A stretch of DNA of 64,000 nt from Caballeronia sp. LZ062. Its GTDB lineage: Bacteria; Pseudomonadota; Gammaproteobacteria; Burkholderiales; Burkholderiaceae. Under the pieces are notes generated by a model. It saw only the letters and a list, made by a program, of their open reading frames with translations, searched no databases and was not told where the DNA came from. The translations under genes were made by a program, and so were the position numbers. The stretch is from the NCBI RefSeq assembly GCF_031450785.1, contig NZ_JARTWB010000003.1, forward strand, positions 372,001 through 436,000, read 5' to 3'. This document shows, in pieces, positions 32,890 through 42,908 of the stretch; position 1 is the first letter of the stretch, and the number at the start of each line of letters is the position of its first letter.

Positions 32890-33678
32890 ATGCCCTTCAT
32901 TCTGCTCGATCCCGCTTCGCTCCCCGGCGATCCGCTCGACGCCGAAGAAGCATTGCTCGCCCGCGCCGCATCGGGCGATTGCGTCGCGCATATCTGGACG
33001 ACGCCCGTGTCGCTCTCCGTGCCGCGCAGCTACCAGCGTTACCCCGCGCTCGCCGATGCGCGCGCGGCCTTCGCCTGGCGTGGCTGCCCCGTGTGGCTGC
33101 GTCTGTCGGGCGGCGGCCTCGTGCCGCAAGGGCCGGGCATCGTCAACGTGAGCCTTGCGTATGCCGTGCACGCGCCGATGGGCGCGCTCGCGGACTCCGT
33201 CTATCTGCATCTGTGCGGCGTGCTCGCAGATGCCCTGCGATCACTCGGCGTTCTCACGCATCATCAAGCGGTGCAAGGCTCGTTCTGCGATGGCCGCTTC
33301 AACCTCGCGTGGGGCCCGGGCGACGACGCGCGTAAGATCGCGGGCACCGCGCAGTACTGGCGGCGGGTGCCCCAGTCAGCCGATGAGCCCGCCGATGAGC
33401 CAGCCGATGAGCCAGCCGATGAGCCCGCCGCGCCGCGCTATGCCGTGCTCGCGCACGCGGTGCTGCTGGTGGACGCGGATCCGGTCGAGATCAACGAGCG
33501 CGCGAACGCGTTCGAGGCGCTCATCGGCAGCGGCCGCAAGTATCAGGAGATGAAGGTCGTCACCGTTGCGCAGGCGCTCGCCTACGAGGGCTTCGAGATT
33601 CCCGCAAACCTGCAAACGCGGGTGTGCAGCGCGCTCGCCGCGCGCCTCGCGCAGGCTTCGCTGCCCGAGGCAAGCTGA
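32890..33678 (+). CDS. Lipoate-protein ligase A/octanoyltransferase family protein
   Basis: 262 aa from the ATG at 32890; longer in-frame starts (GTG 32857 region, ATG 32797) cannot be excluded. BPL/LplA fold: LRLSGGGLVPQGPGIVNVSL is the family RxSGGGxV motif, and DARKIAGTAQYWRR carries the conserved catalytic lysine. It would attach lipoate or octanoate to E2 or H-protein domains. Residues near 165-180 are a fourfold ADEP repeat in a surface loop. The lipoyl-bearing LpdA in this window is one possible target, which is speculation. Confidence 0.75.
   Translation: MPFILLDPASLPGDPLDAEEALLARAASGDCVAHIWTTPVSLSVPRSYQRYPALADARAAFAWRGCPVWLRLSGGGLVPQGPGIVNVSLAYAVHAPMGALADSVYLHLCGVLADALRSLGVLTHHQAVQGSFCDGRFNLAWGPGDDARKIAGTAQYWRRVPQSADEPADEPADEPADEPAAPRYAVLAHAVLLVDADPVEINERANAFEALIGSGRKYQEMKVVTVAQALAYEGFEIPANLQTRVCSALAARLAQASLPEAS
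33379..33426 (+). repeat. Four 12-bp tandem repeats encoding Ala-Asp-Glu-Pro
   Basis: Units GCCGATGAGCC plus C or A at 33379, 33391, 33403 and 33415, in frame inside the lipoate-ligase-like gene. Expected to expand or contract without frameshift. Confidence 0.85.
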
Positions 33679-33718
33679 ACGTCCGGCGGCTGTCCGTTTC
33701 AACCGCATCGAGGTGGCC

Positions 33719-34561
33719 ATGCCGCTCAGACGTGCATCGAACGGCTTCTTTTTTGCGCTGTGGGTGGCCGTCTGCGCGGCCTCGCCCGAGTTCCTGTGGC
33801 AGGGACTGATTTCGCTCTTCGGACACTTCTCGCTGACGGATGCCGCCGCGGCGCTGCTGATCGGCGCGATTCTCGCGTTCTTCGTCGATCCGGTGCTCGA
33901 ACGCCTGCGCGCGCTTGGTGAGGATTCGACGCACGCCCGGCCCGGAAAGTCGCCCGCATTCGCCGCTTGCGAAGCGTTGAGCTTCGCGGTCGTGGCCGTG
34001 TGCGTGCACGAGGCGATCACCGTGTATGTCGCCGCGAGCCATGCGAACGCGCAGGCCAGCGAGAATCTGGCGAAGGCGGTTGCACAGGCGCTGCAATGGG
34101 CGGCGATGCCGTTCGCTATCACCCTTGCGTGGCTCGCGGCGCGCGGGCCGCGCCGGACGGCCTGGCCTGCGGCAGTGCTCGCGGTGGTGACTGGCTATCT
34201 CTGCGGGCGGCTCTTCGAGTGGGAAGGGCGCGTGATCGCGACGACCCTGATCCCTTCGGCGCTAATTCTGATAGCAGGTTGCGCGATCGTGCGCGAGCAA
34301 TGGGACCCGTCTACGTTTCACCGCTGCGCCCGTGCGACCGCTGTTGTCGCGCTGACGTGGCTCGCGGTGACCGGCGCGCTGCAACTTGCGCTGTGGCTGG
34401 CGCACGTGCAGAGCTTTCGCATCTACACGAGCGCGGAGTTCTGGAGCGACCTGCGGTTTTATATCGGCTGGGTGACGGGGCTCGTGGTCGCGCCGGGGCT
34501 CGTCGCCCCGATTCATCCCCACGCGCGCCCCGCCGACGATAGCTGGCGCAGACGCCGCTAA
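33719..34561 (+). CDS. Multi-pass membrane protein of unknown function
   Basis: 280 aa with about eight hydrophobic segments (for example AAAALLIGAILAFFV, AVVALTWLAVTGALQLAL, IGWVTGLVVAPGLV). AGGTGG precedes the ATG. Charged loops carry FVDPVLERLRALGED. No transporter motif recognised. It starts 40 bp after the lipoate-ligase-like gene and may be co-transcribed. Confidence 0.65.
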   Translation: MPLRRASNGFFFALWVAVCAASPEFLWQGLISLFGHFSLTDAAAALLIGAILAFFVDPVLERLRALGEDSTHARPGKSPAFAACEALSFAVVAVCVHEAITVYVAASHANAQASENLAKAVAQALQWAAMPFAITLAWLAARGPRRTAWPAAVLAVVTGYLCGRLFEWEGRVIATTLIPSALILIAGCAIVREQWDPSTFHRCARATAVVALTWLAVTGALQLALWLAHVQSFRIYTSAEFWSDLRFYIGWVTGLVVAPGLVAPIHPHARPADDSWRRRR

Positions 34562-34567
34562 CGCCGT

Positions 34568-35080
34568 TCAACTCGCGGGCGGCGGGGGCGGCTGGATGCC
34601 CGGCGGCGGTGGCGGCGGTGCGTAATAAGCGCCGTTGGGCGGTGCCGTGCGCACGGCGCCGCTGACGGGCACTTTGTCGCCCGCCGCGTACATGCACTGC
34701 AGATACGCGTAGTCGTAGCGGCGCTGCACGCCGTAGCCCGACGACTGCGCCGCGCCGACGCCGAACGCGCTGCCTGTCAGCAAGCCCGCGCCCGCGCCGA
34801 TAGCCGCGCCCGAACCGCCGCCGAACGCCGCGCCCGCCGCCGCGCCGATGGCGGTGCCGACGACTGCGCTTCCGACCGCGCTGTTGGTCGCAGCCTGATC
34901 GGCGCTGACGCCGCCAACTTGCTGAAACGCGAACTGACGGCATGAGGCGTCGTCGGCGCGGAACTGGTCGAACGTCTTGGTCGAGCCGGGAAGCGCCATG
35001 ACGCTGGGCCCGCTCGGCATGACGGTGCATGCCGAGAGGCCGGTGAGCGTGAGAAGAAATGCGAGGCTTCGGTAGTTCAT
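34568..35080 (-). CDS. Glycine-zipper lipoprotein
   Basis: 170 aa outer-membrane-type lipoprotein. Lipobox LSAC at residues 15-18. A glycine-zipper segment (GTAIGAAAGAAFGGGSGAAI) lies in the middle and a Pro-rich tail (YYAPPPPPPG) ends it. Such proteins are common in Burkholderia and of unknown role. It lies 24 bp downstream of another small secreted-protein gene on the same strand. Confidence 0.75.
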   Translation of the reverse strand: MNYRSLAFLLTLTGLSACTVMPSGPSVMALPGSTKTFDQFRADDASCRQFAFQQVGGVSADQAATNSAVGSAVVGTAIGAAAGAAFGGGSGAAIGAGAGLLTGSAFGVGAAQSSGYGVQRRYDYAYLQCMYAAGDKVPVSGAVRTAPPNGAYYAPPPPPPGIQPPPPPAS

Positions 35081-35104
35081 GAACGTGACTTCGCTAGGAC
35101 TGCA

Positions 35105-35446
35105 TTATTGGTTCGACGGCGGAGGCGGTTGTGCCGGGACTTCGCGCCAGCCGCCCGGGCATTCCTTCACATAGGGGTAGTACGTGCGCGAACCGTCGCA
35201 GTAGTACCAGGAGCCGCTCGGCTGCGCGGGAGCGGCGGCGGGCTGTCCCTGTTCGACATAGGTGGTCGGTGCGGCGGGCACCGCAACCACGGGCGCGGCC
35301 GGATAGTAGTAATACGGCGCAGGCGCCACGGGGTAATACAGCGGCGCGCCGAACCAGATTCCGACATGGCCGCCGGCATGCGCGGTGGCGGCCACGCCAG
35401 CCGTGGCGACCACCGACATCGCAATAAGAGCCTTCAGGCGATTCAC
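35105..35446 (-). CDS. Small secreted Tyr/Pro-rich protein
   Basis: 113 aa from a GTG at 35446, preceded by TTTGGAGAA. Signal peptide VNRLKALIAMSVVATAGVA ending AHA. The mature part has YYPVAPAPYYYYPAAPVV and the tail motif WYYCDGSRTYYPYVKECPGG, a cysteine pair seen in many Burkholderia cell-envelope proteins of unknown function. An internal ATG would remove the basic start of the signal peptide. Likely in one operon with the glycine-zipper lipoprotein. Confidence 0.7.
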   Translation of the reverse strand: MNRLKALIAMSVVATAGVAATAHAGGHVGIWFGAPLYYPVAPAPYYYYPAAPVVAVPAAPTTYVEQGQPAAAPAQPSGSWYYCDGSRTYYPYVKECPGGWREVPAQPPPPSNQ

Positions 35447-35636
35447 AACTTTCTCCAAAGAATTACTTGCGCGGTTAATTCGCGGCAGGAAACAGATGCT
35501 CGCCAATGGCCGCAGACCGTGCATCCTTCTACGCTATTCCAGTTGCCGGCGAACTTCAATTACCGGGCGCAGTATGATTCTTTCAGCGTGTTACCCGGTA
35601 ATAATGCGTGACATGACACTGTCGACCGAGGAGATC

Positions 35637-36239
35637 ATGACCGAAGCAGGCGCCACACATGAACGGGTTCGCGTGGTTGAGACAGTCGTGCTGTCCGACG
35701 ACTGGTACGTGCTGAGAAAAGTCATCTTCGACTTTCGCCGCCGCGACGGCACATGGCAGCGGCAGAGCCGCGAAACCTACGACCGCGGCAACGGCGCGAC
35801 CATCCTGCTGCACAATCCGCGCACCGGCACGGTTCTTCTGACGCGGCAGTTCCGCATGCCGGCGTTCGTCAACGGCCACGATGGCATGCTGATCGAAGCG
35901 CCGGGCGGATTGCTCGACGACGCGACGCCCGACGCGCGCATTCGCGCCGAAGTGGAGGAAGAGACGGGCTATCGGGTCGGGCACATCGAGAAGATTTTCG
36001 AAGCGTTCATGAGCCCCGGATCGGTGACGGAGAAGCTCTACTTCTATGTCGGCGAATACGACGGATCGATGCGCGTCGGCGACGGCGGCGGCGTGATTGA
36101 CGAGGGCGAAGAAATCGAGGTCATCGAAACGCCGCTCGCCGACGCCATCGCGATGATCGAACGTGGCGAGATCATGGACGGCAAGACGATCATGCTCTTG
36201 CAGTACCTCGCGCTCAGGCGAGCAGCGACACCGCTTTGA
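35637..36239 (+). CDS. nudK: Nudix hydrolase, GDP-mannose pyrophosphatase (NudK) type
   Basis: 200 aa. NudK-like opening [20 protein letters not shown] and [19 protein letters not shown]. The Nudix helix reads [20 protein letters not shown] followed by [20 protein letters not shown] matches the NudK family after the box. Hydrolyses sugar nucleotides such as GDP-mannose. ATG 35637 gives a NudK-length N-terminus; ATGs at 35604 and 35613 are in frame. Its 3' end overlaps the convergent modC gene by 26 bp. Confidence 0.87.
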   Translation: MTEAGATHERVRVVETVVLSDDWYVLRKVIFDFRRRDGTWQRQSRETYDRGNGATILLHNPRTGTVLLTRQFRMPAFVNGHDGMLIEAPGGLLDDATPDARIRAEVEEETGYRVGHIEKIFEAFMSPGSVTEKLYFYVGEYDGSMRVGDGGGVIDEGEEIEVIETPLADAIAMIERGEIMDGKTIMLLQYLALRRAATPL

Positions 36240-37359
36240 CCTGCGCCCACACGCGCACGCCCGGCGCAATCCTCAAACGATCCAATGAGTAGCGCGTGAC
36301 GCGCGCAAGCAGCGGCGAGCCGTCCACGTCCAGCCGCACGACGGCCTGCGGTTCGTGCGCGTCGTCGGAAATCGCTTTCACCGTGGCGGGAAGCACGTTC
36401 AGCACGCTGCTTTGCGTGCTGTCGTGCTCGCCGGTGATGAGGCTCACGTCGCGCGCCTTCACGGTCACGCGCATCGGCTTGCCCTCGGCGACGCGGTCGT
36501 GCAGCACGTGCAGCACGTTGGGCGTCGCGCGTCCGCCCGGCAGTGCGAGCGTCAGCAGCCGATACCGCGCGTCGTAGCCCGCGACGACGCCTTCCAGCAC
36601 CACCGAGGCGTCGTCGGCGAGGGCGATCGGCAGATCGAGCCGCGCGAGCGTCTCCGTGATCGGACCGCTAGCGATGGCGCGACCAGCGTCGAGCAGCACG
36701 AGATGATCCGCGAGCCGCGCGACTTCCTCGGGCGCGTGGCTCACGTAGAGCATCGGGACGTCGAGTTCGTCGTGCAGACGTTCGAGATACGGCAGGATTT
36801 CGAGCTTGCGTTTGTGGTCGAGCGACGCCAGCGGTTCATCGAGCAGCAACAGGCGCGGGCTCGTCAAAAGCGCCCGCGCGATGCCCACGCGCTGCCGCTC
36901 GCCGCCCGACAGCCCGGCGGGCATACGGGCGAGCAAGTGCGCGATGCCGAGCAGTTCCACGGCGTGCGCAAGATCGACGCGACGGCTCGCTGCCGGCACG
37001 CGCCTGAGCCCATAGCGCAGGTTTTTTTCGACGCTCAAATGCGGGAAAAGGCTCGCTTCCTGAAAGACGTAGCCGAGCGGCCGCCGATGTGTCGGCAGGA
37101 AAACGCGGCGCTCGGTGTCCAGCCACACGTCGCCGTTGACCACGAGCCGCCCGCGCGCCGGACGTGCGAGTCCGGCGAGGCAACGCAAAAGCGTCGTCTT
37201 GCCCGAGCCCGATTGACCGAAGATCGCGGTGACGCCGCGCTCCGGCAAGTTCAGATCGACATCGAGCGAAAAGCCGCCCTGTTCGACGACGAAGCGCGCT
37301 TCGATGACCGCGTGCGTTGCGCGGCTGCGTGCAGGGGGAGGCGAAAGGGCTTCAGACAT
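36214..37359 (-). CDS. modC: Molybdate ABC transporter ATP-binding protein
   Basis: 381 aa. Walker [14 protein letters not shown], signature [15 protein letters not shown], Walker [14 protein letters not shown]-loop YVSHAPEEV, then a C-terminal MOP/TOBE molybdate-binding domain (about 310-375). It energises ModB. The start MSEALSPPP overlaps the end of modB by 8 bp, giving coupling; a longer frame to 37452 is just modB in another frame. Confidence 0.93.
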   Translation of the reverse strand: MSEALSPPPARSRATHAVIEARFVVEQGGFSLDVDLNLPERGVTAIFGQSGSGKTTLLRCLAGLARPARGRLVVNGDVWLDTERRVFLPTHRRPLGYVFQEASLFPHLSVEKNLRYGLRRVPAASRRVDLAHAVELLGIAHLLARMPAGLSGGERQRVGIARALLTSPRLLLLDEPLASLDHKRKLEILPYLERLHDELDVPMLYVSHAPEEVARLADHLVLLDAGRAIASGPITETLARLDLPIALADDASVVLEGVVAGYDARYRLLTLALPGGRATPNVLHVLHDRVAEGKPMRVTVKARDVSLITGEHDSTQSSVLNVLPATVKAISDDAHEPQAVVRLDVDGSPLLARVTRYSLDRLRIAPGVRVWAQVKAVSLLA

Positions 37360-38032
37360 GCGCCGCCGCCGTCCGTCGAGTCGAATAAAGCAAAAGCAGC
37401 ACGACGAACGAGAAAAGCACCATGCCGCCCGCGAGCCAATGCGCCTGCGCATATTCGAGCGCCTCGACGTGATCGAAAATCTGCACGGACACCACGCGGG
37501 TTCGCCCCGGAATATTGCCGCCGATCATCAGCACGACGCCGAACTCGCCGACGGTATGCGCGAAGCCGAGAATCGTCGCGGTCACGATGCCCGGCCGGGC
37601 GAGCGGCAGCGCCACCGTGAAGAACGTGTCCCACGGACCCGCGCGCAGCGTCGCGGCGGCTTCGAGCGGACGCCGGCCGATGGCTTCGAACGCGTTCTGC
37701 AGCGGTTGCACGACGAACGGCAGCGAATAGATCACCGAGCCCACGACGAGCCCGGCGAATGTGAACGGCAATAGTCCGATGCCCGCCGCCTGCGTGAGCT
37801 TGCCGACATAGCCGTTCGGTCCCATCAGGACGAGCAGATAGAAGCCGATGACCGTCGGCGGCAGCACGAGCGGCAGTGCGACGACGGCGCCGACCGGGCC
37901 TTTCATCCGCGATGTAGTGCGCGCAAGCCACCACGCGACGGGCGTGCCGATGACGAGCAGCAGCGCCGTCGCGAGCGACGCGAGTTCCAGCGTCAGCGTG
38001 ATGGCCTGGAGATCGGCGGAATCGATCAGCAT
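37352..38032 (-). CDS. modB: Molybdate ABC transporter permease
   Basis: 226 aa, five or six TM segments. The EAA loop reads [20 protein letters not shown], which contacts ModC. Opening [25 protein letters not shown] is typical of ModB. It starts 7 bp after the modA stop and overlaps modC by 8 bp. Confidence 0.93.
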   Translation of the reverse strand: MLIDSADLQAITLTLELASLATALLLVIGTPVAWWLARTTSRMKGPVGAVVALPLVLPPTVIGFYLLVLMGPNGYVGKLTQAAGIGLLPFTFAGLVVGSVIYSLPFVVQPLQNAFEAIGRRPLEAAATLRAGPWDTFFTVALPLARPGIVTATILGFAHTVGEFGVVLMIGGNIPGRTRVVSVQIFDHVEALEYAQAHWLAGGMVLFSFVVLLLLYSTRRTAAAHV

Positions 38033-38039
38033 GTGCGCT

Positions 38040-38893
<854 letters not shown>

Positions 38894-39066
38894 GGCGTTC
38901 GTGACATGATGAGCATGAAGCACACGCAGGGGACGTGTGAGCGCGCCTCATGAACCCCGATTGACCGCGCTTGCCATTCTCGATAAAACTGGCTTACATG
39001 GCATGACGCAGCATCCATTCGAATTGAGCCGCGCTCACAATGCTGCGGCAAACGAGGAGACAAGAC

Positions 39067-39864
39067 ATGAGCGACGCAATAAATCTGCAACGCCTGAAAC
39101 TTTCGGTCGACGGTCCGATTGCCCGCGTGACGCTCGATAGGCCCGATGTGCGCAACGCGTTCGACGACGCGGCCATCGTCGAGCTGACTGCCGCGTTTCG
39201 CGCGCTCAACGACGACGCCAACGTGCGCGCGATCGTTCTTGCGGCGAACGGCCCGGCCTTCTGCGCGGGCGCGGATCTGAACTACATGAAGCGCATGGCG
39301 GGCTTTACCGACGCCGAAAATCGCGCCGATGCGCTCGGCCTCGCGACCATGCTCAACACCATCTACACGAGCGCGAAGCCGGTCATCGCCCGCGTGCAGG
39401 GCGACGTCTACGCGGGCGGCGTGGGCTTGGTGGCCGCGTGCGATATTGCGGTCACCGTGGACACGGCGCAGTTCTGCCTGTCCGAAGCGAGACTCGGTCT
39501 GATGCCCGCGACCATTGCGCCGTACGTGATCCGCGCGATGGGCGCGCGCGCGGCGCATCGGTACTTCGTGACAGCCGAGCGTTTCGATGCGGCCGAGGCC
39601 TTGCGCATCGGCTTCGTGCATCAGATCGTCGCAGCCGATGCGCTGGACACGGCCGTCGACGCCATCGCCGCGAGCATCGCCGCGAATAGCCCGAATGCGG
39701 TGCGTGAATGCAAGCGGCTGGTCGCAGATCTGGCGGGCAGCGCGATCGACGAGGCGCTCATGTCGGACACGGCGGATCGGATTGCGCGGATTCGCGCATC
39801 CGACGAAGGGCGCGAGGGCGTGCGCAGTTTCCTCGAAAAGCGCAAGCCGTCGTGGCTTGCTTGA
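39067..39864 (+). CDS. Enoyl-CoA hydratase family protein (methylglutaconyl-CoA hydratase-like)
   Basis: 265 aa crotonase. Oxyanion-hole segments: FCAGADLNYMKRM near residue 72 and YAGGVGLVAACDIAV near 120. LSEARLGLMPATIAPYVIRA near 140 resembles LiuC-type methylglutaconyl-CoA hydratases of leucine breakdown. GAGGAGA precedes the ATG. No other leucine-pathway gene is near, so the substrate is a family guess. A GST gene follows 15 bp later. Confidence 0.82.
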   Translation: MSDAINLQRLKLSVDGPIARVTLDRPDVRNAFDDAAIVELTAAFRALNDDANVRAIVLAANGPAFCAGADLNYMKRMAGFTDAENRADALGLATMLNTIYTSAKPVIARVQGDVYAGGVGLVAACDIAVTVDTAQFCLSEARLGLMPATIAPYVIRAMGARAAHRYFVTAERFDAAEALRIGFVHQIVAADALDTAVDAIAASIAANSPNAVRECKRLVADLAGSAIDEALMSDTADRIARIRASDEGREGVRSFLEKRKPSWLA

Positions 39865-39879
39865 GCACGGAGCGCGGCG

Positions 39880-40545
39880 ATGATCACGCTGCATCACTGC
39901 GTCAGCGCGCGTTCGTTCAGGCCGTTGTGGGCGCTCGAAGAGATCGGCCTGCCGTATGAATTGAAGATGCTGCCGTTCCCGCCACGGATGATGGCGCGCG
40001 GTTTCATGGACGTGAATCCGCTCGGCACGGTGCCCGCGTTCTCCGATGGCGCGCTCTTCATGACCGAGTCCGCCGCGATCTGCCAATATCTTGCGGCGCG
40101 CTATTCGCCCGGCGTGCTGGATGTCGCCGTGCACGAGGCCGACTTCGGGCGCTATCTGCACTTTCTGCACTTTGGCGAGGCGACGCTCACGTTCCCGCAG
40201 ACGCTCGTGCTGCGCTACACGCATTTCGAGCCGCCGGAGCGTCGCCAGCCACAGGTCGCGGAAGACTACGCGCGATGGTTTCACGCGCGGTTGCGCGCGC
40301 TCGCGCCGCTTCTGGAGCGGCAGGAATATTTGTGCGCGGGCCGCTTCACGGCGGCGGACATTTCGGTCGGCTATGCGTTGATGCTGGCGGAGCATCTCGG
40401 CTTGAGCGCGCGCTTCGCCGAACCGGTCGCGCTTTACTGGAAGCGATTGCGAGAACGAGAGAGCTTCACCCGCGCGATGCGCGCACAAGATGTCGCCGCC
40501 CGCGCGCAGGGCGTCTCGCCCGTGCCCGCGCCGGATACGCGCTGA
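39880..40545 (+). CDS. Glutathione S-transferase
   Basis: 221 aa. N-domain ITLHHCVSARSFRPLWALEE, NPLGTVPAF and MTESAAICQYLAARY give the glutathione site. C-domain FTAADISVGYALMLAEHLG contains the structural N-capping box. Starts 15 bp after the hydratase gene, likely one operon. Ser or Cys catalysis cannot be decided by eye. Confidence 0.87.
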   Translation: MITLHHCVSARSFRPLWALEEIGLPYELKMLPFPPRMMARGFMDVNPLGTVPAFSDGALFMTESAAICQYLAARYSPGVLDVAVHEADFGRYLHFLHFGEATLTFPQTLVLRYTHFEPPERRQPQVAEDYARWFHARLRALAPLLERQEYLCAGRFTAADISVGYALMLAEHLGLSARFAEPVALYWKRLRERESFTRAMRAQDVAARAQGVSPVPAPDTR

Positions 40546-40681
40546 CGGCCCGTTCCCCCCCTTCACGTCCCTCCCTCCGTGGGGCTGTGCGACGTGCCGC
40601 ATGGCTCTACTCTGCGCATCAGGCGCTGACGTTCGACGCGCCTGTCCCAGACGACAAGTGTTCTCTCACGGAGTGCCGGCG

Positions 40682-40876
40682 ATGTACGTCTTTTCGTGGT
40701 TCTTATCGATGATCGTGGCGCTCGCCGCGACGGGCGCGATCCTTTTTGCGTTGCCGGGCTCGGCCGCCGAAGAACTGACTATCGCGACCGCGCCGCAAGC
40801 TATGCTGGCTTCGGACGCAAATCCTGCGGACGCGATGCTCGCGTCGTGTGTCGGCGAAGGGAAGCAGTCGCGGTAA
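40682..40876 (+). CDS. Small membrane-anchored or secreted peptide
   Basis: 64 aa. The N-terminus FSWFLSMIVALAATGAILFA is one hydrophobic helix, possibly a signal anchor. The rest is short and polar with one Cys. GGAG lies about 8 nt before the ATG. No family recognised. Confidence 0.5.
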   Translation: MYVFSWFLSMIVALAATGAILFALPGSAAEELTIATAPQAMLASDANPADAMLASCVGEGKQSR

Positions 40877-40915
40877 GTGCTTCGGCGTCAATCGGTTAAG
40901 GCATCGGTCAGCCGA

Positions 40916-40950
40916 TTATCCACAGGCTTTTCCCCGGATTCTGTGGATAT
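40916..40950. repeat. Third DnaA-box pair, TTATCCACA-N17-TGTGGATAT
   Basis: TTATCCACA (40916-40924) is a perfect consensus DnaA box. TGTGGATAT (40942-40950) is its near-inverse. Spacing is 17 nt, exactly as in the two copies at 29.65 and 29.84 kb, though the spacer sequence differs. Confidence 0.75.
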
Positions 40951-41002
40951 GTGATCGCCGCTGAGAGCAAGTTCACCGCCCTGCATGGGCAGGCGGCAGA
41001 CC

Positions 41003-41032
41003 AAAAAAAAGCCCGCTCAAGAGAGCGGGCTT
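41003..41032 (-). terminator. Minus-strand intrinsic terminator of the cytochrome c operon
   Basis: AAGCCCGCTC, 4-nt loop, GAGCGGGCTT, preceded on the plus strand by eight As, which read as a U-run in minus-strand RNA. It lies about 100 bp beyond the cytochrome c stop. Confidence 0.9.
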
Positions 41033-41133
41033 GAATCCACATCGGTTGAGACATGGAGGAGACAAGGGCTAGTATAAACCCTTAGTCCGCCAAGTCAAGC
41101 GTTCGTTAGAAAAAAATCGAGCGCATGACGACG

Positions 41134-41460
41134 TCACTGCTTGCCGAGGCTGTGGTAATAGCTCGCCAGATTCGCGACATCCGTATCCGACAAACCTTTC
41201 GCCACCACCGACATCATCTCGTTCTGCCGTGCGCCCGAACGGAAGTCGTTGAGCGCCTTCACCAGATATTCCTCCGTCTGACCCGCAAGGTTCGGCGCCT
41301 CGGGCAGCTTCGACATGCCGTCGAGCCCGTGACAAGCCTGACACTGCGCCGCCTTGGCGCGTCCCGCCTTGATATCGCCGGCCGCGAGCGACGCGTCCGA
41401 CATCGTCGCCAGGAGCGCGGCGAGCGCCGCGAGCGCCGCCGTCTGTATCGCGCGGCTCAT
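41134..41460 (-). CDS. Periplasmic c-type cytochrome
   Basis: 108 aa class I cytochrome c. Signal peptide 1-27 (ending SLAAGD), heme motif CQACH at about 40-44, sixth ligand Met likely in NEMMSVVA. It starts in a 4-bp overlap with the upstream dehydrogenase gene, so it is most likely that enzyme's electron acceptor. Confidence 0.9.
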   Translation of the reverse strand: MSRAIQTAALAALAALLATMSDASLAAGDIKAGRAKAAQCQACHGLDGMSKLPEAPNLAGQTEEYLVKALNDFRSGARQNEMMSVVAKGLSDTDVANLASYYHSLGKQ

Positions 41461-42725
41461 TTCGACCCCGTGTACGAGATGCGGTAGATCGCGCCCGCGT
41501 AGTCGTCGGAGACGAGGAGCGATCCGTCCTGCAGCATCTGCACATCGACCGGACGGCCCATGTATTCGCCGCTCTGCGTGAGCCAGCCTTCCGCGAAAAC
41601 TTCCGTCTCGCCGGCCGTGCCGTCGTCCTTAATCGGCGTGTACATGATGCGCGCGCCGATCGGCTTCGTGCGATTCCACGAGCCGTGCTCCGCGTCGAAG
41701 ATGCCGCCCTGATACTTCTGCGGGAACATCTTGCCGGTGTAGAACGACATGCCGAGGTCGGCGGCGTGCGCGGCGAACTCGACCTGCGGGAACACGACGC
41801 CCGCCGGCGGGTTCTGGTCCTTGTACTCGACCGTGCGCACCTTGCCGCCGCCGTACCACGGAAAGCCGAAGTTCTCGCCGGCCTTCGTCGCGTGGTTCAG
41901 CTCGCCGGGCGGCGTATCGTCGCCCATGCCGTCCACCTGATTGTCGGTGAACCACAGGGTCTTGTCCTTGGGGCTGAAATCGAGGCCGACCGAGTTGCGC
42001 ACGCCATGCGCATACACTTCGCGGTTCTTGCCGTCCTGATCCATGCGGATGATTCCAGCGAGCCCGGCGCGATCCAGTTCGGCGAGCTTGTCTTTCGGCG
42101 GCACGTTCCACGGTTGTCCGAGCGCGATATACAGCTTCTTGTCCGGTCCGATGCGGCACGCGCGCGCGCCGTGGTTGAAGCTCTCGAACTGCGTCGGAAT
42201 CAGCTTGCCCTGCGGCACGACAACGGCCGCCGCCACGTCGGGGCCGCCTTCGCCGAAGAACTGCGCGGCCGGAAAGCCGAGCACGCGGTTCTGCTCGACC
42301 ACGTAGAGAATGCCGTCCGGTGAGAAGCACACACCGTTGGGCACTTTGAACGTCACCGAAGAGGCGAACTGCACGACGTCGCTGGCAACGCGTTGCTTCG
42401 TCCGGTCCGTCACCTGCCACACGCGATTCTTCCGCGTGCCGACGAACACCACGCCCGTCGATGGCTCGATTGCCATATGCCGCGCCTCCGGCACCACCGC
42501 ATAGAGTTCGATCTTGAAGCCGGGCGGCAGCTTGATCTGCTTGAGGTTTTCGCGCAGGGCGTCCGCCGTTTGTCCCGTCTGCGGGACCGTTTCGGGTGGT
42601 TGCGTATTGCCTGTCTGACGGAAGTTGGACAGCGTGCCGACGTTATCCTGCGCAGCGTCGGCGGGCGGCATGCAGGCGAACATCGCGCCGGCGGCCAACG
42701 GCAAGAGCTTGAGCGTTGCGTTCAT
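41457..42725 (-). CDS. PQQ-type sorbosone/sugar dehydrogenase family protein
   Basis: 422 aa, signal peptide to about 25. Six-bladed beta-propeller of the glucose/sorbosone dehydrogenase family: GVVFVGTRKNRVWQV, GVCFSPDGILYVVEQN, KLYIALGQPWNVPP, YAHGVRNSVGLDFSPKD, GENFGFPWYGGGKV. Expected to oxidise a sugar or other alcohol in the periplasm with PQQ and pass electrons to the cytochrome c encoded downstream (4-bp overlap). Substrate unknown. An inverted repeat lies 33 bp upstream of its start. Confidence 0.85.
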   Translation of the reverse strand: MNATLKLLPLAAGAMFACMPPADAAQDNVGTLSNFRQTGNTQPPETVPQTGQTADALRENLKQIKLPPGFKIELYAVVPEARHMAIEPSTGVVFVGTRKNRVWQVTDRTKQRVASDVVQFASSVTFKVPNGVCFSPDGILYVVEQNRVLGFPAAQFFGEGGPDVAAAVVVPQGKLIPTQFESFNHGARACRIGPDKKLYIALGQPWNVPPKDKLAELDRAGLAGIIRMDQDGKNREVYAHGVRNSVGLDFSPKDKTLWFTDNQVDGMGDDTPPGELNHATKAGENFGFPWYGGGKVRTVEYKDQNPPAGVVFPQVEFAAHAADLGMSFYTGKMFPQKYQGGIFDAEHGSWNRTKPIGARIMYTPIKDDGTAGETEVFAEGWLTQSGEYMGRPVDVQMLQDGSLLVSDDYAGAIYRISYTGSK

Positions 42726-42757
42726 CCGGTTGTCTCCTTTTTTACGTCATCGAAAGA

Positions 42758-42773
42758 TGTTGTTGGAACAACA
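42758..42773. promoter_or_regulatory. Inverted repeat upstream of the dehydrogenase-cytochrome operon
   Basis: TGTTGTT-GG-AACAACA, perfect 7-bp arms, centred about 40 bp before the start codon. A likely operator for an unknown regulator. Confidence 0.5.
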
Positions 42774-42908
42774 CGACTTCTTGCCGAGCCGGACGCGTCC
42801 GCGCGCAGGCGTGCGCGACCGGCTGCGGTAAAGCAATGTTAGGACATGAAACGCCGTATGTAAGCGCGCGTGACGTTCTTCGATGGGCGTGCTCGCAGGC
42901 GCCGGGCG

